Shown here piece after piece: positions 11,967 to 21,593 of a stretch of DNA of 64,000 bases. This DNA is from Cellvibrio sp. OA-2007. Its GTDB lineage: Bacteria > Pseudomonadota > Gammaproteobacteria > Pseudomonadales > Cellvibrionaceae. The stretch covers positions 340,900 through 404,899 of the forward strand of contig NZ_BBUL01000020.1 of assembly GCF_000953825.1 (NCBI RefSeq). The letters are read 5' to 3'. Position numbers and translations under genes: made by a program. Position 1 is the stretch's first letter. Every line of letters starts with the position of its first letter. The notes under the pieces were generated by a model. It was not told the origin of the DNA, searched no databases, and saw only the letters and a program-made list of their open reading frames with translations.

Positions 11967-13169
11967 TTATTGCACTGTTATTTTTTGTGCGAAGAGCGCG
12001 ATAAGTTCGCGCGCCAATTGCTGTTTGCTGCGCTGGCTAATATCAGTCGCGCCATTTTGCTCTACCAGCGTAACGGCATTGTCATCGCTGTTAAAACCAA
12101 TCGTGCTATCGCTGATATTATTGGCGACAACCATATCCAGATTTTTGCGCGCTAATTTTACGCGCGCGTATTCCAGCAGATTTTCGCTTTCCGCCGCAAA
12201 ACCTACGGTAAAAGGTTTTGGATTAAGTGACGCAATACTCGCCACTATGTCTGGATTTTTTACCAGAGCGAGTGTCAATGTATCGCTATTATCTTTTTTC
12301 ATTTTCTGTGCAGCGATTTGCGCCGGGCGATAATCGGCCACCGCAGCGGCGGCGATAAATAAATCGCACCCCTGTGCTGCATGCAAGCTGGCCCTATGCA
12401 TTTCTTCCGCGCTGATTACCTCAATGCGCTTTACGCGCGCTGGTGCTGGCAATTGGGTGGGGCCGCTGATGAGAATCGTTTCGGCGCCTGCTTCTGCTGC
12501 GGCTTGCGCCAGAGCGTAGCCCATTTTTCCTGAGCTGTAGTTGCTCAGGTAGCGCACTGGGTCCAATGCCTCGCGGGTGGGGCCTGCGGTAATCACGACT
12601 TTTTTCCCGGCCAAACTACCGCTGGCAAACAAGCTGGCAGCGGCATCGACCAGTTGCAAGGGTTCTAGCATGCGCCCTGCGCCTATATCGCCACAGGCTT
12701 GTATGCCATCTGCTGGGCCAAAAACTGAAACCTTGCGTTTGCTTAGCGTTTCCAAATTGGTTTGTGTTGCTTGGTTGTGCCACATACCTTGGTTCATCGC
12801 CGGTGCTATGGCGATGGGTGCAGCAGTGGCGAGGCAGATACTGGTAAGCAGGTCATTGCCCATGCCCTGACTCAAGCGTGCGATAAAATCGGCGGTGGCG
12901 GGGGCGATCAATACCAAGTCCGCCCAGCGCGCTAATTGGATATGACCCATGCCCGCCTCGGCTTCGGGGTCGAGCAGCTGGGTATGCACCGGATTGCCAG
13001 ACAGCGCTTGCATCGTCAGTGGGGTAATAAACTCCTGCGCGGCAGGTGTCATAACCACTTGCACACTGGCGCCCGCATCTTGCAGACGACGCACCAGATC
13101 GGCACTTTTATAGGCGGCAATTCCGCCGGTCACGCCGAGCAAAATCTGTTTGTTGGCAAGCGATGTCAT
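11967..13169 (-). CDS. coaBC: Bifunctional CoaBC (PPC decarboxylase / PPC synthetase)
   Basis: A 400-residue bifunctional coenzyme A enzyme. The N-terminal flavoprotein half (CoaC, about 1-185) has the flavin site GGIAAYKSADL, the PAMNQGMW substrate motif and ACGDIGAGRM with the catalytic Cys. The C-terminal half (CoaB, about 186-400) has the ITAGPTREALDPVR and SNYSSGKMG motifs. It decarboxylates 4'-phosphopantothenoylcysteine after making it from 4'-phosphopantothenate and cysteine. It is divergent from radC, as in many gammaproteobacteria, and 56 bases separate it from algC downstream. Confidence 0.96.
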   Translation of the reverse strand: MTSLANKQILLGVTGGIAAYKSADLVRRLQDAGASVQVVMTPAAQEFITPLTMQALSGNPVHTQLLDPEAEAGMGHIQLARWADLVLIAPATADFIARLSQGMGNDLLTSICLATAAPIAIAPAMNQGMWHNQATQTNLETLSKRKVSVFGPADGIQACGDIGAGRMLEPLQLVDAAASLFASGSLAGKKVVITAGPTREALDPVRYLSNYSSGKMGYALAQAAAEAGAETILISGPTQLPAPARVKRIEVISAEEMHRASLHAAQGCDLFIAAAAVADYRPAQIAAQKMKKDNSDTLTLALVKNPDIVASIASLNPKPFTVGFAAESENLLEYARVKLARKNLDMVVANNISDSTIGFNSDDNAVTLVEQNGATDISQRSKQQLARELIALFAQKITVQ

Positions 13170-13399
13170 AAATAGGGTTGGGTTCCGGCAGCAAAAAGAT
13201 GACTAGTGATCAACCTTAGCCCTGCTGGGCGTAATTAGCCACTAACAGCGCCAGCCACGCAGGGCTTGACGAAAGAGAGTTAAGATACCATTCTTGCCGG
13301 CGTTTTCGTAACTCTCCCGCACAGTTACGGCACTAAAAGTAATGATCAGATCTCACTACAAGGACACGCGCGTTTAATCGCGCATCAAAGGAGAATGCC

Positions 13400-14074
13400 A
13401 TGTCGATTGCCCATTGGCCCGAGGCCGAACGCCCCCGCGAAAAATTATTATCCCTTGGCCCGCGCGCCTTATCCGATGCTGAATTGCTCGCCATTTTCCT
13501 GCGGGTTGGCTGCGTGGGCAAATCTGCAGTGGATCTTGCGCGCGAGTTATTGCAGCAATACGGTGGCTTGCGTCAGCTGCTAGAGGCATCGCAAGCCGAG
13601 TTCTGTCAGGGTTTGGGGCTCGGCAATGCCAAGTACGCCCAGTTGCAGGCAGTATTGGAGATGGGGCGGCGGCATTTGTCGGCCGCCATGAAAGCCGGTG
13701 ATTTGCTCACCAGCCCGGACTTGGTGCGCAACTATCTGAGCGCGCAGTTGCGCCATCAACCGCGAGAAGTGTTTGCGGTGTTGTTCCTCGACAATCAAAA
13801 CCGCCTGATTACCTATGAGGAGTTATTCTTCGGCACCATTGATGGTGCATCGGTTTATCCCCGCGAAGTCGTGCGGCGCGCGTTGGCCCATAATTGTGCG
13901 GCGGTAATTCTCAGCCATAACCATCCCAGTGGGGTGGCTGAGCCCAGCCAAGCGGATTGCCGGATTACCCAGCGCTTACAGGCGGCGCTGGAGTTAATCG
14001 ATGTGCGAGTCGTTGATCACATGGTGGTAGGTGATGGCGAGGTAATTTCTTTCGCCGAACGCGGATTATTGTGA
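13400..14074 (+). CDS. radC: RadC family JAMM-domain protein
   Basis: UPF0758 protein of 224 residues with an N-terminal helix-hairpin-helix region (about 20-95) and a JAB1/MPN metalloprotease-like domain with SHNHPSG and a downstream Asp. Named RadC for historical reasons; a role in repair has been questioned, and biochemical function is not established. The start at 13400 follows AAGGAG by eight bases. It is divergent from coaBC and lies upstream of the ribosomal protein genes, a conserved order. Confidence 0.93.
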   Translation: MSIAHWPEAERPREKLLSLGPRALSDAELLAIFLRVGCVGKSAVDLARELLQQYGGLRQLLEASQAEFCQGLGLGNAKYAQLQAVLEMGRRHLSAAMKAGDLLTSPDLVRNYLSAQLRHQPREVFAVLFLDNQNRLITYEELFFGTIDGASVYPREVVRRALAHNCAAVILSHNHPSGVAEPSQADCRITQRLQAALELIDVRVVDHMVVGDGEVISFAERGLL

Positions 14075-14119
14075 AATCGACCATTTACCCCTTTTTTTGG
14101 TCAAAAAAACAGCTTTTGA

Positions 14120-14148
14120 TTGCTATTGGGGGAGTGTTTTGGTATAAA
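14120..14148 (+). promoter_or_regulatory. Predicted sigma-70 promoter of rpmB-rpmG
   Basis: TTGCTA (14120-14125) and TATAAA (14143-14148) are 17 bases apart. The GC-rich discriminator just downstream (ACGCGGC) is typical of growth-rate and stringently controlled ribosomal promoters. A 5' leader of about 210 bases precedes rpmB; no ligand was recognised for it. Confidence 0.6.
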
Positions 14149-14365
14149 ACGCGGCTCTTTGCGGCAGGGTTGTGAAGACGTATTAAAAGAGCGTCATTTT
14201 CGCGCAAATTTCCCTCTGGGATTTGCTGCTCCGACCCTGAAATTACCCGCGTTTAGGAAAGAATAGGCTGCTTACAACAATGCTCTAGGCTGGTTGTTAG
14301 TCTGTTTTACGGTTCTAACACAGCGCTTCCAGCTTAGCGCGCTGATTTTTTAATGAGGCAATAAA

Positions 14366-14602
14366 ATGTCCAAGGTATGTCAAGTTACCGGCAAACGTCC
14401 AATTACCGGCAACAATGTTTCTCACGCAAAAAACCACACCAAGCGTCGTTTTTTGCCAAACTTGCAATCTCACCGTTTTTGGGTTGAAGCTGAGAAGCGT
14501 TTTGTTTCTCTGCGTCTGACGCCAAAAGGTATGCGTATCATCGACAAGCGTGGTATCGACGCTGTGTTGGTTGATGTTCGTGCCGCTGGTCACAAAGTGT
14601 AA
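14366..14602 (+). CDS. rpmB: 50S ribosomal protein L28
   Basis: Basic 78-residue protein beginning [20 protein letters not shown], the invariant L28 start, and carrying the NLQSHRFW core. It is a component of the large ribosomal subunit. It is followed 16 bases later by rpmG and both end at one terminator, so this is the classical rpmB-rpmG operon. The CQVTG motif has only one Cys here, so it is the zinc-free form. Confidence 0.98.
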   Translation: MSKVCQVTGKRPITGNNVSHAKNHTKRRFLPNLQSHRFWVEAEKRFVSLRLTPKGMRIIDKRGIDAVLVDVRAAGHKV

Positions 14603-14618
14603 TTAGGAGCTATTTATC

Positions 14619-14774
14619 ATGCGTGAAAAAATTCGTCTGAACTCTTCTGCTGGTACTGGTCACTTCTACACCACTGACAAGAACAAGCGCACCATGCCAG
14701 AAAAGATGGAAATCAAAAAGTTTGATCCAGTTGTTCGTCAACATGTGATCTACAAAGAAGGCAAAATCAAGTAA
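14619..14774 (+). CDS. rpmG: 50S ribosomal protein L33
   Basis: A 51-residue basic protein ([20 protein letters not shown], ending KEGKIK), matching L33 in length and sequence. The start at 14619 follows AGGAG by nine bases. The usual CxxC pairs of zinc-binding L33 are absent, so it is the C-minus form common in gammaproteobacteria. Co-transcribed with rpmB. Confidence 0.97.
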   Translation: MREKIRLNSSAGTGHFYTTDKNKRTMPEKMEIKKFDPVVRQHVIYKEGKIK

Positions 14775-14804
14775 TTACTAGTTTGATTCTTGATTGTTGT
14801 ATTC

Positions 14805-14840
14805 AATAAAAAACCCGGTCTTTGCGCCGGGTTTTTTATT
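14805..14840 (+). terminator. Intrinsic terminator of rpmB-rpmG
   Basis: AAAAACCCGG pairs with CCGGGTTTTT across an eight-base loop, followed by T6. Confidence 0.9.
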
Positions 14841-15009
14841 GCCTGAGATTTGCTTTCGGTTAATAAAAAATAGATCTAAGCGCCAAAACGCAGAATTCAG
14901 CGACCTGAACTACACTCAGTCTAATAACAGATAAAAATTGAGTGCTGGCCTTAGCGCCGCAGTCCGATGTTTGTATTTACCTCTAGTCGCGCCAATACAG
15001 GTTTCCCCT

Positions 15010-16410
15010 ATGATAGAAATTCGCGGGCTTGAAGCATGGATGACCGCTCTTGCTGAACAAGAATTGCCAACCCTCAATGCAGTGGTGAGGGAGATCTGTG
15101 AGCTGAGTGAGAATGAAAAATGCCGTGCGGAAGATTTAACCAAAATTATTTTGCGCGATGCAGATCTCACCTCCAAGGTATTAAAGATCGCCAACTCGGT
15201 TCACTACAATCCGTCGTTTGCGTCCATTAAAACGGTCTCGCGCGCGATAGTTCATTTGGGTTTTGACAATCTACGCAACATCACACTTGCCACTACGCTG
15301 ATTGAAAATTTTTTAAAGGGTAAACCTAAAGCCCTGCTTATTCAGAGCCTTGCGCGGTCGTTTCACGCAGCGGTGCAAGCCAAAGCTATGGTGCCGTTTT
15401 TAGACGGTGAAAAAAAGGAACAGATATTTATCGCTGCGCTGCTGCGCAATATCAGTGAGCTTGCCCTTATCTCTACCGGGCGCCCTGTGGTTGAAAAGTT
15501 TATCGACGCGCGCGATCAGGATCCGCAAGCCGAGCACAGTTTGGCGCAGGAGTATTTGGGGGTGGATACCAGTTTGTTATCGCGCCATTTAATTAAAGAT
15601 TGGACGCTCGGCGATCTGCTTAGCGAAGCTTGCGAAAATCATGTGCACTCCAGTGCTGCGGCGCGCGCGGTTAATTTGGGCAACCACATTAGCACCTATA
15701 TTCATCGAGGTATTAAAAGTGCGGAGATGCAAAAGCTGTGTCAGCAGACCGCTAGCCTGTGCAAAATTTCGTTAGAAGATGCCAAAAAACAAATTTTGAT
15801 GATGGCTGATGAGGCCTCTGTTATCGCCAAAATTTATGGTGTCGATGTGTTGATTAGTGCGCTGCCTGATCCTGCATTAATTGAAGAAAAAGAAGTGCGG
15901 ACAGAAAAGCCCGAGTATTTTTTTCAGCAGCAACTTAACTTAATTCATAAAGCGATGTTGGCGGGTGATGATATGCCAAAAATCACCCAGCTGTGTCTTG
16001 CTGCCTTGCATGAAGCTGCCGGCCTTGCGCGCATAGCCATTTTGGTGGTCGACCATAAAAGTAAATTGCTAGAGGTGCGTTATGTGGCAGGTAGGGGGAC
16101 TCACCTATGGCGCCAGAAAATAAAAATTAATCTTGAACAATTGCACAAAGGCGAAATGTTGCATGAATTTTTGCGCAATCAACAACCGCTTTGGTACAAG
16201 CCCAGTGTTGCATTACGGGATACTGGCGCGCTGCATATGATGGGTGCCAGCGGGGCAATTTTCCTCGCGCCACTGCTATTAAATAAACGACTGATGGCTA
16301 TAGCCTATGCCGATGCAGAAACCGGCGCTTTTAGTGCGCGCCAATTTGAAGAGTTTCAGTTGATAGTTAATCAATTGAATTTGATGATGCGCTTTAGTGC
16401 AAATAGTTGA
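15010..16410 (+). CDS. HDOD-GAF signalling protein
   Basis: A 466-residue cytoplasmic protein with an N-terminal HDOD domain (about 10-215, with LPTLNAVVREI, ILRDADLTSKVLKIANS and VSRAIVHLGFDNLRNI) and a C-terminal GAF-like domain (about 310-460). HDOD domains are HD-fold relatives that lack phosphohydrolase residues and are often linked to c-di-GMP, motility or stress signalling. The ATG at 15010 is preferred to a TTG at 14938, because the conserved helix begins directly after it. Flanked by terminators on both sides, it is monocistronic. The ligand of the GAF domain is unknown. Confidence 0.85.
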   Translation: MIEIRGLEAWMTALAEQELPTLNAVVREICELSENEKCRAEDLTKIILRDADLTSKVLKIANSVHYNPSFASIKTVSRAIVHLGFDNLRNITLATTLIENFLKGKPKALLIQSLARSFHAAVQAKAMVPFLDGEKKEQIFIAALLRNISELALISTGRPVVEKFIDARDQDPQAEHSLAQEYLGVDTSLLSRHLIKDWTLGDLLSEACENHVHSSAAARAVNLGNHISTYIHRGIKSAEMQKLCQQTASLCKISLEDAKKQILMMADEASVIAKIYGVDVLISALPDPALIEEKEVRTEKPEYFFQQQLNLIHKAMLAGDDMPKITQLCLAALHEAAGLARIAILVVDHKSKLLEVRYVAGRGTHLWRQKIKINLEQLHKGEMLHEFLRNQQPLWYKPSVALRDTGALHMMGASGAIFLAPLLLNKRLMAIAYADAETGAFSARQFEEFQLIVNQLNLMMRFSANS

Positions 16411-16444
16411 TGCAAATAACGAGTGCTGATAGCTAGATCAGTAC

Positions 16445-16489
16445 CAAAAAAAACCGCTGCAAAACTGAATTTTGCAGCGGTTTTTTTTG
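16445..16489. terminator. Intrinsic terminator between HDOD and PEP-CTERM genes
   Basis: A 16-base stem built from AAAAACCGCTGCAAAA and its complement closes a five-base loop and is followed by T8. The A/T flanks on both sides suit both converging genes. Confidence 0.88.
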
Positions 16490-16503
16490 CGGGGGGTGGG
16501 GGA

Positions 16504-17148
16504 TTAATCGCGGTGACTGATGCGCACCTGACGACGCGCCAAGGCCAAGCCAACCAATCCCATTAAAAATAACAGTGCTGTGGTTGGTTCAGTTACTGAG
16601 ACAAGTTTTTTGAAGGCGTGGTTGTCGCTTTCAAAAGCGAAGCCGGTGCTGGCCAAGGTAACGCTATCGTAAGCGCCGGTACCAAAATTAAAGTTAATGT
16701 AGCGGTTGGAGCTGTAGCTCAATTGATTGCCATTAGCGAATTGACCGACAATATCGCGACCTGAATAGCTGGCGACCAACGCGTTATTTAAATAAAAGCT
16801 AATAAAGTTGTAGCTATCGATTGAACCCCAGAATAGTCCAAAATAATCCGCTGTGGTGCCAAGGGTAAATGTGGCACTTTTAGTGGTGGGCGATGGTTTA
16901 GGTACGGTGAGATATTGTGAGTTAACACCCAGTGGTTGGGCATATTTGCCACTTTGGCTGCCGACCACCAAGGCAAAATCGCCGCTGCAGGTGGCATAAC
17001 CACAGCCGCTATTAAAATCGATAGTTGTCGCACCCGCGACTGAGGTAGTGACCTCACCCACGTTGGATAAAGTAATAATCGGCAGTGCGTGGGCAGCGCC
17101 GGTTGCTAGCAGCAGTGGTAGAAGTAACGCGTTAAACAAATTTTTCAT
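16504..17148 (-). CDS. PEP-CTERM sorting domain protein
   Basis: A 214-residue secreted protein with a signal peptide (residues 1 to about 22, ending AAHA) and a C-terminal PEP-CTERM tripartite signal: TEPTTALLFL, a hydrophobic helix, then ARRQVR. Such tails are cut by exosortase during export, often in exopolysaccharide-producing bacteria. The middle is a beta-sandwich-like region with a Cys pair (SGCGYATCSG). The start at 17148 follows GGAG by eight bases; the in-frame start at 17166 is less likely. No exosortase or exopolysaccharide operon is nearby, so the machinery must be elsewhere. Confidence 0.85.
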   Translation of the reverse strand: MKNLFNALLLPLLLATGAAHALPIITLSNVGEVTTSVAGATTIDFNSGCGYATCSGDFALVVGSQSGKYAQPLGVNSQYLTVPKPSPTTKSATFTLGTTADYFGLFWGSIDSYNFISFYLNNALVASYSGRDIVGQFANGNQLSYSSNRYINFNFGTGAYDSVTLASTGFAFESDNHAFKKLVSVTEPTTALLFLMGLVGLALARRQVRISHRD

Positions 17149-17480
17149 TAAGCACTCCAGGGTCAAAACGAGTCGCGCACTAGCGGGACCATAAGCAATT
17201 CAAAAACACACAGTATTTGACGCTGACCCGCTAACTCTGGGTTTTCGTCAGTCCAGTTCTTCTCAGCAACATGTAGGCCAATATCGCGCAAAACTGCGAA
17301 TTGGTTCTCTTTTTTGTGTGACGCATGTCACATTTAATATTCTAGTTGGAATTTTGAGGATTTCCATGCCAAGCGAAGAAAATTTAGTGTCATTTTGTAG
17401 ATAATTGCGCCAAAAGTGATGATTTAGGTCTATCAGCTCTTTAGCATGTAATCTTTAGTGATAAAAAAATAGGAAAAATC
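17149..17480. other. Intergenic region between divergent PEP-CTERM gene and mutM
   Basis: About 330 bases of AT-rich sequence. It must contain promoters for both divergent genes, but I see no convincing sigma-70 pair, operator, RNA gene or small reading frame. Confidence 0.5.
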
Positions 17481-18293
17481 ATGCCCGAGTTACCCGAAGT
17501 CGAAACAACCCTGCGCGGTATTGCGCCTCACCTGATTGGGCAAAAAGTGACGGAGATTGTCATTCGTCAGCCGCGTTTGCGCTGGCCGATAAGTGCAGAG
17601 TTGGCCGGGTTGATTGCTGGGCGGCGTTTGCTTGGTGTGGCACGGCGCGGTAAGTACCTGCTGTTGGATTTTGGCAATGGCCATGCACTGATTCACTTGG
17701 GCATGTCGGGCAGTTTGCGTATCGCCAAGGCGGATGAGCCGCCGTCATTTCACGACCATTTTGATCTGGTGTTTGGCCAGCGGGTGCTGCGCTATTGCGA
17801 TCCACGCCGTTTTGGCTGTTTGCTGTGGGTAGCTGGTGAGCCAGAGTTGCATAAGCTGCTGGTGGATTTGGGGCCGGAGCCGCTGACTGATAGCTTCACA
17901 GCAGATTATTTATATGAGCGAACCCGCAAGCGTACACAGGCGATCAAGCAGTTCATTATGGACAGTAAAATCGTGGTGGGGGTGGGCAACATCTACGCCA
18001 ATGAATCGCTGTTTATGGCGGGTATCAAGCCCATCCGCAAAGCCGGATCGCTAACGCGCAAAAATTGTGAAGATCTGGTGCGCGATATCAAGTTTGTATT
18101 GCAGCGCTCGATTGATCAGGGCGGGACTACCTTGCGCGATTTTGTCGGCGGCGATGGCAAACCCGGCTATTTCAAACAGCAGCTACTGGTTTACGGGCGC
18201 GGTGGCGAACCCTGTACCCTGTGCAAAAAACCGCTCAAAGAAGTGCGCATGAGTGATCGCACTACGGTCTATTGTGTGGCTTGTCAGAAATAG
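17481..18293 (+). CDS. mutM: Formamidopyrimidine-DNA glycosylase MutM
   Basis: A 270-residue base-excision repair glycosylase that removes 8-oxoguanine and ring-opened purines. The N terminus MPELPEVETT gives the catalytic Pro1 and Glu2 after Met removal; Lys in the RRGKYLL segment and the helix-two-turn-helix region (GVGNIYANESLF) are present. The C-terminal zinc finger has four cysteines, CTLC and CVAC, separated by 16 residues. All active-site elements are intact. It stands alone, upstream of coaD which runs in the opposite direction, an arrangement seen in Pseudomonas. Confidence 0.97.
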   Translation: MPELPEVETTLRGIAPHLIGQKVTEIVIRQPRLRWPISAELAGLIAGRRLLGVARRGKYLLLDFGNGHALIHLGMSGSLRIAKADEPPSFHDHFDLVFGQRVLRYCDPRRFGCLLWVAGEPELHKLLVDLGPEPLTDSFTADYLYERTRKRTQAIKQFIMDSKIVVGVGNIYANESLFMAGIKPIRKAGSLTRKNCEDLVRDIKFVLQRSIDQGGTTLRDFVGGDGKPGYFKQQLLVYGRGGEPCTLCKKPLKEVRMSDRTTVYCVACQK

Positions 18294-18304
18294 TCTGATG
18301 TTTC

Positions 18305-18385
18305 AGTCGTCACTCCCGCGTGCGGGAATCCAGCTTTTGATGTTGCGTTAGACCTATGGATCCCCGCTGCGCGAGGATGACGACT
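18305..18385. repeat. Imperfect inverted repeat between mutM and coaD
   Basis: Outer arms AGTCGTCA (18305-18312) and TGACGACT (18378-18385) bracket two inner CCCGCG/CGCGGG-like palindromes with GGAATCC and GGATCCCC. This GTCATNCCCGCG...CGCGNGGATGAC form resembles a dispersed intergenic hairpin element found in many proteobacteria. Placed between two converging genes, it may also limit readthrough. Confidence 0.6.
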
Positions 18386-18418
18386 CTTAGATAGGGGAAG
18401 GTGTGCAGTCAGTGTAGG

Positions 18419-18949
<531 letters not shown>

Positions 18950-19024
18950 TCACTGGCGAGTGACCAGTTAAGATATTCGCATGCAATTTTCTTTCGCTAA
19001 ACAGTGTAGTTCTTATTTAGCTGT

Positions 19025-19636
19025 TCAGCGCTTGTCCTGCTGGTGACGATAATACAAGCGGTAACTGACTTGCCCGGCCTGTTTGTCGCGGTGCAGTTGC
19101 CAGTTGGCCGGTAGTTGTAACTGGGCATCGCGCGGCGCTTCAAGGTAGATAACCGCAGCCTCGCTAAGCCAATGCCCCGTTTCAAGCGCCGCGGCGATTG
19201 CGCCCCACAAATCCAGCGCAAATGGCGGGTCGATAAACACTATGTCGAACTGCTGTGTGGGCGGCTGGCGGTTTAACCAAGCGAGGCTATCGACTTGTTC
19301 GACCTTGCCATGGCTCGCCTGTAATAGCTGCAGGTTACTTTTTAGCTGTTGCGCGGCGAGTGGGTGTTTCTCCAGCAGCCAGCTGGATTCAGCCCCGCGC
19401 GATAAAGCCTCCAGCCCCAAAGCGCCCGAGCCAGCAAACAAGTCCAAGCAGTGCGCACCCTGAATATCCGGCGCCAGCCAGTTAAATAAGGTCTCGCGAA
19501 TGCGGTCGCCGGTCGGGCGCAGACCATCCACATCGGGAAAGCTGAGTTTGCGCCCGCGCCACTGGCCGCCGATGATGCGCAATTGGTTGCTGGCTTTGGG
19601 GTTTTTAACGCTTGTTTTTACGACAGGTTTGGACAA
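19025..19636 (-). CDS. rsmD: 16S rRNA (guanine-966-N2)-methyltransferase RsmD
   Basis: A 203-residue SAM-dependent methyltransferase. The SAM motif DLFAGSGALGLEALSRGA lies near residues 59-76 and the catalytic DPPF motif (DIVFIDPPF) near 128-136. The N-terminal RIIGGQWRGRKL stretch is typical. It appears to begin at a TTG codon (19634-19636), with AGAGA upstream; no in-frame ATG is better placed. It is divergent from ftsY, a conserved arrangement in gammaproteobacteria. Confidence 0.93.
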   Translation of the reverse strand: MSKPVVKTSVKNPKASNQLRIIGGQWRGRKLSFPDVDGLRPTGDRIRETLFNWLAPDIQGAHCLDLFAGSGALGLEALSRGAESSWLLEKHPLAAQQLKSNLQLLQASHGKVEQVDSLAWLNRQPPTQQFDIVFIDPPFALDLWGAIAAALETGHWLSEAAVIYLEAPRDAQLQLPANWQLHRDKQAGQVSYRLYYRHQQDKR

Positions 19637-19767
19637 GGCATTTCTCTATGAATAGAACAGAAGTGGTAGGATAGCGGCTTTGTTGAATTTGCAGAATCAC
19701 TAATCTGCATGCGCGCCGCGCCGACTAATCGTTAACCGCTCTTTAGCTCACACCCCAGACCAACATT

Positions 19768-20868
19768 ATGTTTTTTAATCTGTTTAAAAAATCTGAAAAG
19801 CCCGATAGCACCACACCTGCTGCCGATGAGCTGCCCGTCGCCATTGTAGAGGCTGAAACTACCACTGCTGAAGCAGCGGTGGAGGAGCCAGCTGCTGCGG
19901 TAGCGCCAGTAGCAGTAGCGCCTGAGGCACCAGCGAAACTCGGCTTTTTTGCCCGTATCAAACAGGGCTTAAGCCGCACCAGCAGCCACTTTGCCGAAGG
20001 TTTGGGCAATCTGTTTCTCGGCCGTAAAACCATCGATGACGAGCTGTTTGAAGAGCTGGAAACCCAGCTGCTGGTGGCCGATGTGGGCATGGAGGCAACA
20101 ACGGAAATTATCGATAGCCTCACCAGCCGCGTCGCGCGCAAACAGCTCAACGATGTTGATGCACTCTACCAAGCCCTGCGTGAACAGCTCACCGATTTGC
20201 TGCGCCCGGTGGAAAAACCATTGCTTATCGATAGCAGCAAACAGCCCTATGTGATTCTGGTGGTGGGTGTAAATGGCGTGGGTAAAACCACCACCATCGG
20301 CAAACTCGCCAAGCGCCTGCAAAATGAAGGTAAAAAAGTCATGCTCGCGGCGGGGGATACATTCCGCGCGGCGGCGGTCGAACAACTGCAAGTCTGGGGT
20401 GAGCGCAACAATGTGCCGGTGATCGCCCAGCATACCGGTGCCGATTCTGCCTCGGTTATTTATGACGCATTGCAAGCGGCTAAAGCGCGGGGTATTGATG
20501 TGATCATCGCCGATACCGCCGGTCGCCTGCACAATAAAAACCATTTAATGGATGAGTTGTCCAAGGTCAAGCGCGTGATGGCCAAGGTCGATGGCTCAGC
20601 GCCCCATGAAGTCTTGTTGGTACTGGATGCAGGCACTGGCCAAAATGCGGTCAATCAAACCGAAACCTTCCGCGATGCCGCTGGCGTGACCGGTTTGGTG
20701 CTGACCAAGTTGGATGGCACCGCCAAAGGCGGAGTGATTTTTGCGCTGAGTAAAAAGTTTGCACTGCCGGTACGGTTTATCGGCGTGGGTGAAGCGATTG
20801 ATGATTTGCAGCCGTTTGCGGCGGAACCGTTTATCAAGGCACTGTTTAATCAGGCCGATGTCAGTTAG
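19768..20868 (+). CDS. ftsY: Signal recognition particle receptor FtsY
   Basis: A 366-residue GTPase that docks SRP-ribosome complexes at the inner membrane. The N-terminal 50 residues are acidic and Ala/Glu/Thr-rich (A domain); an N domain follows, then the G domain with GVNGVGKTTTIGKLA near residue 166, DTFRAAAVEQL, the DTAGR motif and TKLDGTAKGG. The family is intact. It begins the ftsY-ftsE-ftsX-rpoH series, with ftsE 56 bases downstream. Confidence 0.97.
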   Translation: MFFNLFKKSEKPDSTTPAADELPVAIVEAETTTAEAAVEEPAAAVAPVAVAPEAPAKLGFFARIKQGLSRTSSHFAEGLGNLFLGRKTIDDELFEELETQLLVADVGMEATTEIIDSLTSRVARKQLNDVDALYQALREQLTDLLRPVEKPLLIDSSKQPYVILVVGVNGVGKTTTIGKLAKRLQNEGKKVMLAAGDTFRAAAVEQLQVWGERNNVPVIAQHTGADSASVIYDALQAAKARGIDVIIADTAGRLHNKNHLMDELSKVKRVMAKVDGSAPHEVLLVLDAGTGQNAVNQTETFRDAAGVTGLVLTKLDGTAKGGVIFALSKKFALPVRFIGVGEAIDDLQPFAAEPFIKALFNQADVS

Positions 20869-20924
20869 GCAACGATTAATTAACCAGGCTGACACATCTT
20901 AAATAGTTAAAAACAGGGTTTGTT

Positions 20925-21593
20925 GTGATTCGATTTGAAACCGTAAGCAAACGTTACGATACCGGCTACGAAGCTTTGGCGCGGGTGGACTTTGAAGTGG
21001 AGTCGGGCGAAATGCTGTTCCTCACCGGCCACTCGGGCGCCGGTAAAAGTACGCTGATGAAACTCATTCTGCTGATGGAGCAGCCGTCTAACGGCCATGT
21101 CTTTGTTGATGGCCATCATTTGGCGCGTATGCCCAAAAGCCAGCTGCCCTACTTTCGCCGCAATATAGGTGTGGTGTTTCAGAATCACCAGCTGCTGTTT
21201 GATCGCACTGTGTACGACAACGTCGCGCTGCCGCTGCAAGTGGCCGGTTATCCTCACCAAGAAATTGGCAAGCGGGTACGCGCCGCCTTGGACAAGGTGG
21301 ATTTGCTCGACAAGGAGCGCACCAATCCTATGGCCTTGTCTGGCGGTGAGCAGCAGCGGGTGGGCATCGCCCGCGCCGTGGTGAACAAACCTACGTTATT
21401 ACTTGCCGATGAACCCACCGGCAACCTCGATCCGGAATTATCCAACGAAATCATGACCTTATTCCGCCAGTTCAACGAAGTTGGCACCACGGTAATGATC
21501 GCCACCCACGATGTGGAACTGCTCAAACGCATGAACAAACGGGTGCTGGGCTTGGTGCAAGGCAAACTGGTTCATGACGGGGTGCTCTGGTGA
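20925..21593 (+). CDS. ftsE: Cell division ATP-binding protein FtsE
   Basis: A 222-residue ABC ATPase that drives FtsX and controls septal peptidoglycan hydrolases. Walker A is GHSGAGKST (about residues 36-44), the signature LSGGEQQR is at about 137-144, and Walker B is LLADEPTGNLD. The gene starts at GTG (20925-20927). Its stop overlaps the ftsX start as GTGA, which implies translational coupling and equal stoichiometry. Confidence 0.96.
   Translation: MIRFETVSKRYDTGYEALARVDFEVESGEMLFLTGHSGAGKSTLMKLILLMEQPSNGHVFVDGHHLARMPKSQLPYFRRNIGVVFQNHQLLFDRTVYDNVALPLQVAGYPHQEIGKRVRAALDKVDLLDKERTNPMALSGGEQQRVGIARAVVNKPTLLLADEPTGNLDPELSNEIMTLFRQFNEVGTTVMIATHDVELLKRMNKRVLGLVQGKLVHDGVLW

Noticed and set aside
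19969..20544. A 191-residue minus-strand frame opposite ftsY
   Set aside because: Antisense shadow; ftsY motifs run through the same region on the plus strand.
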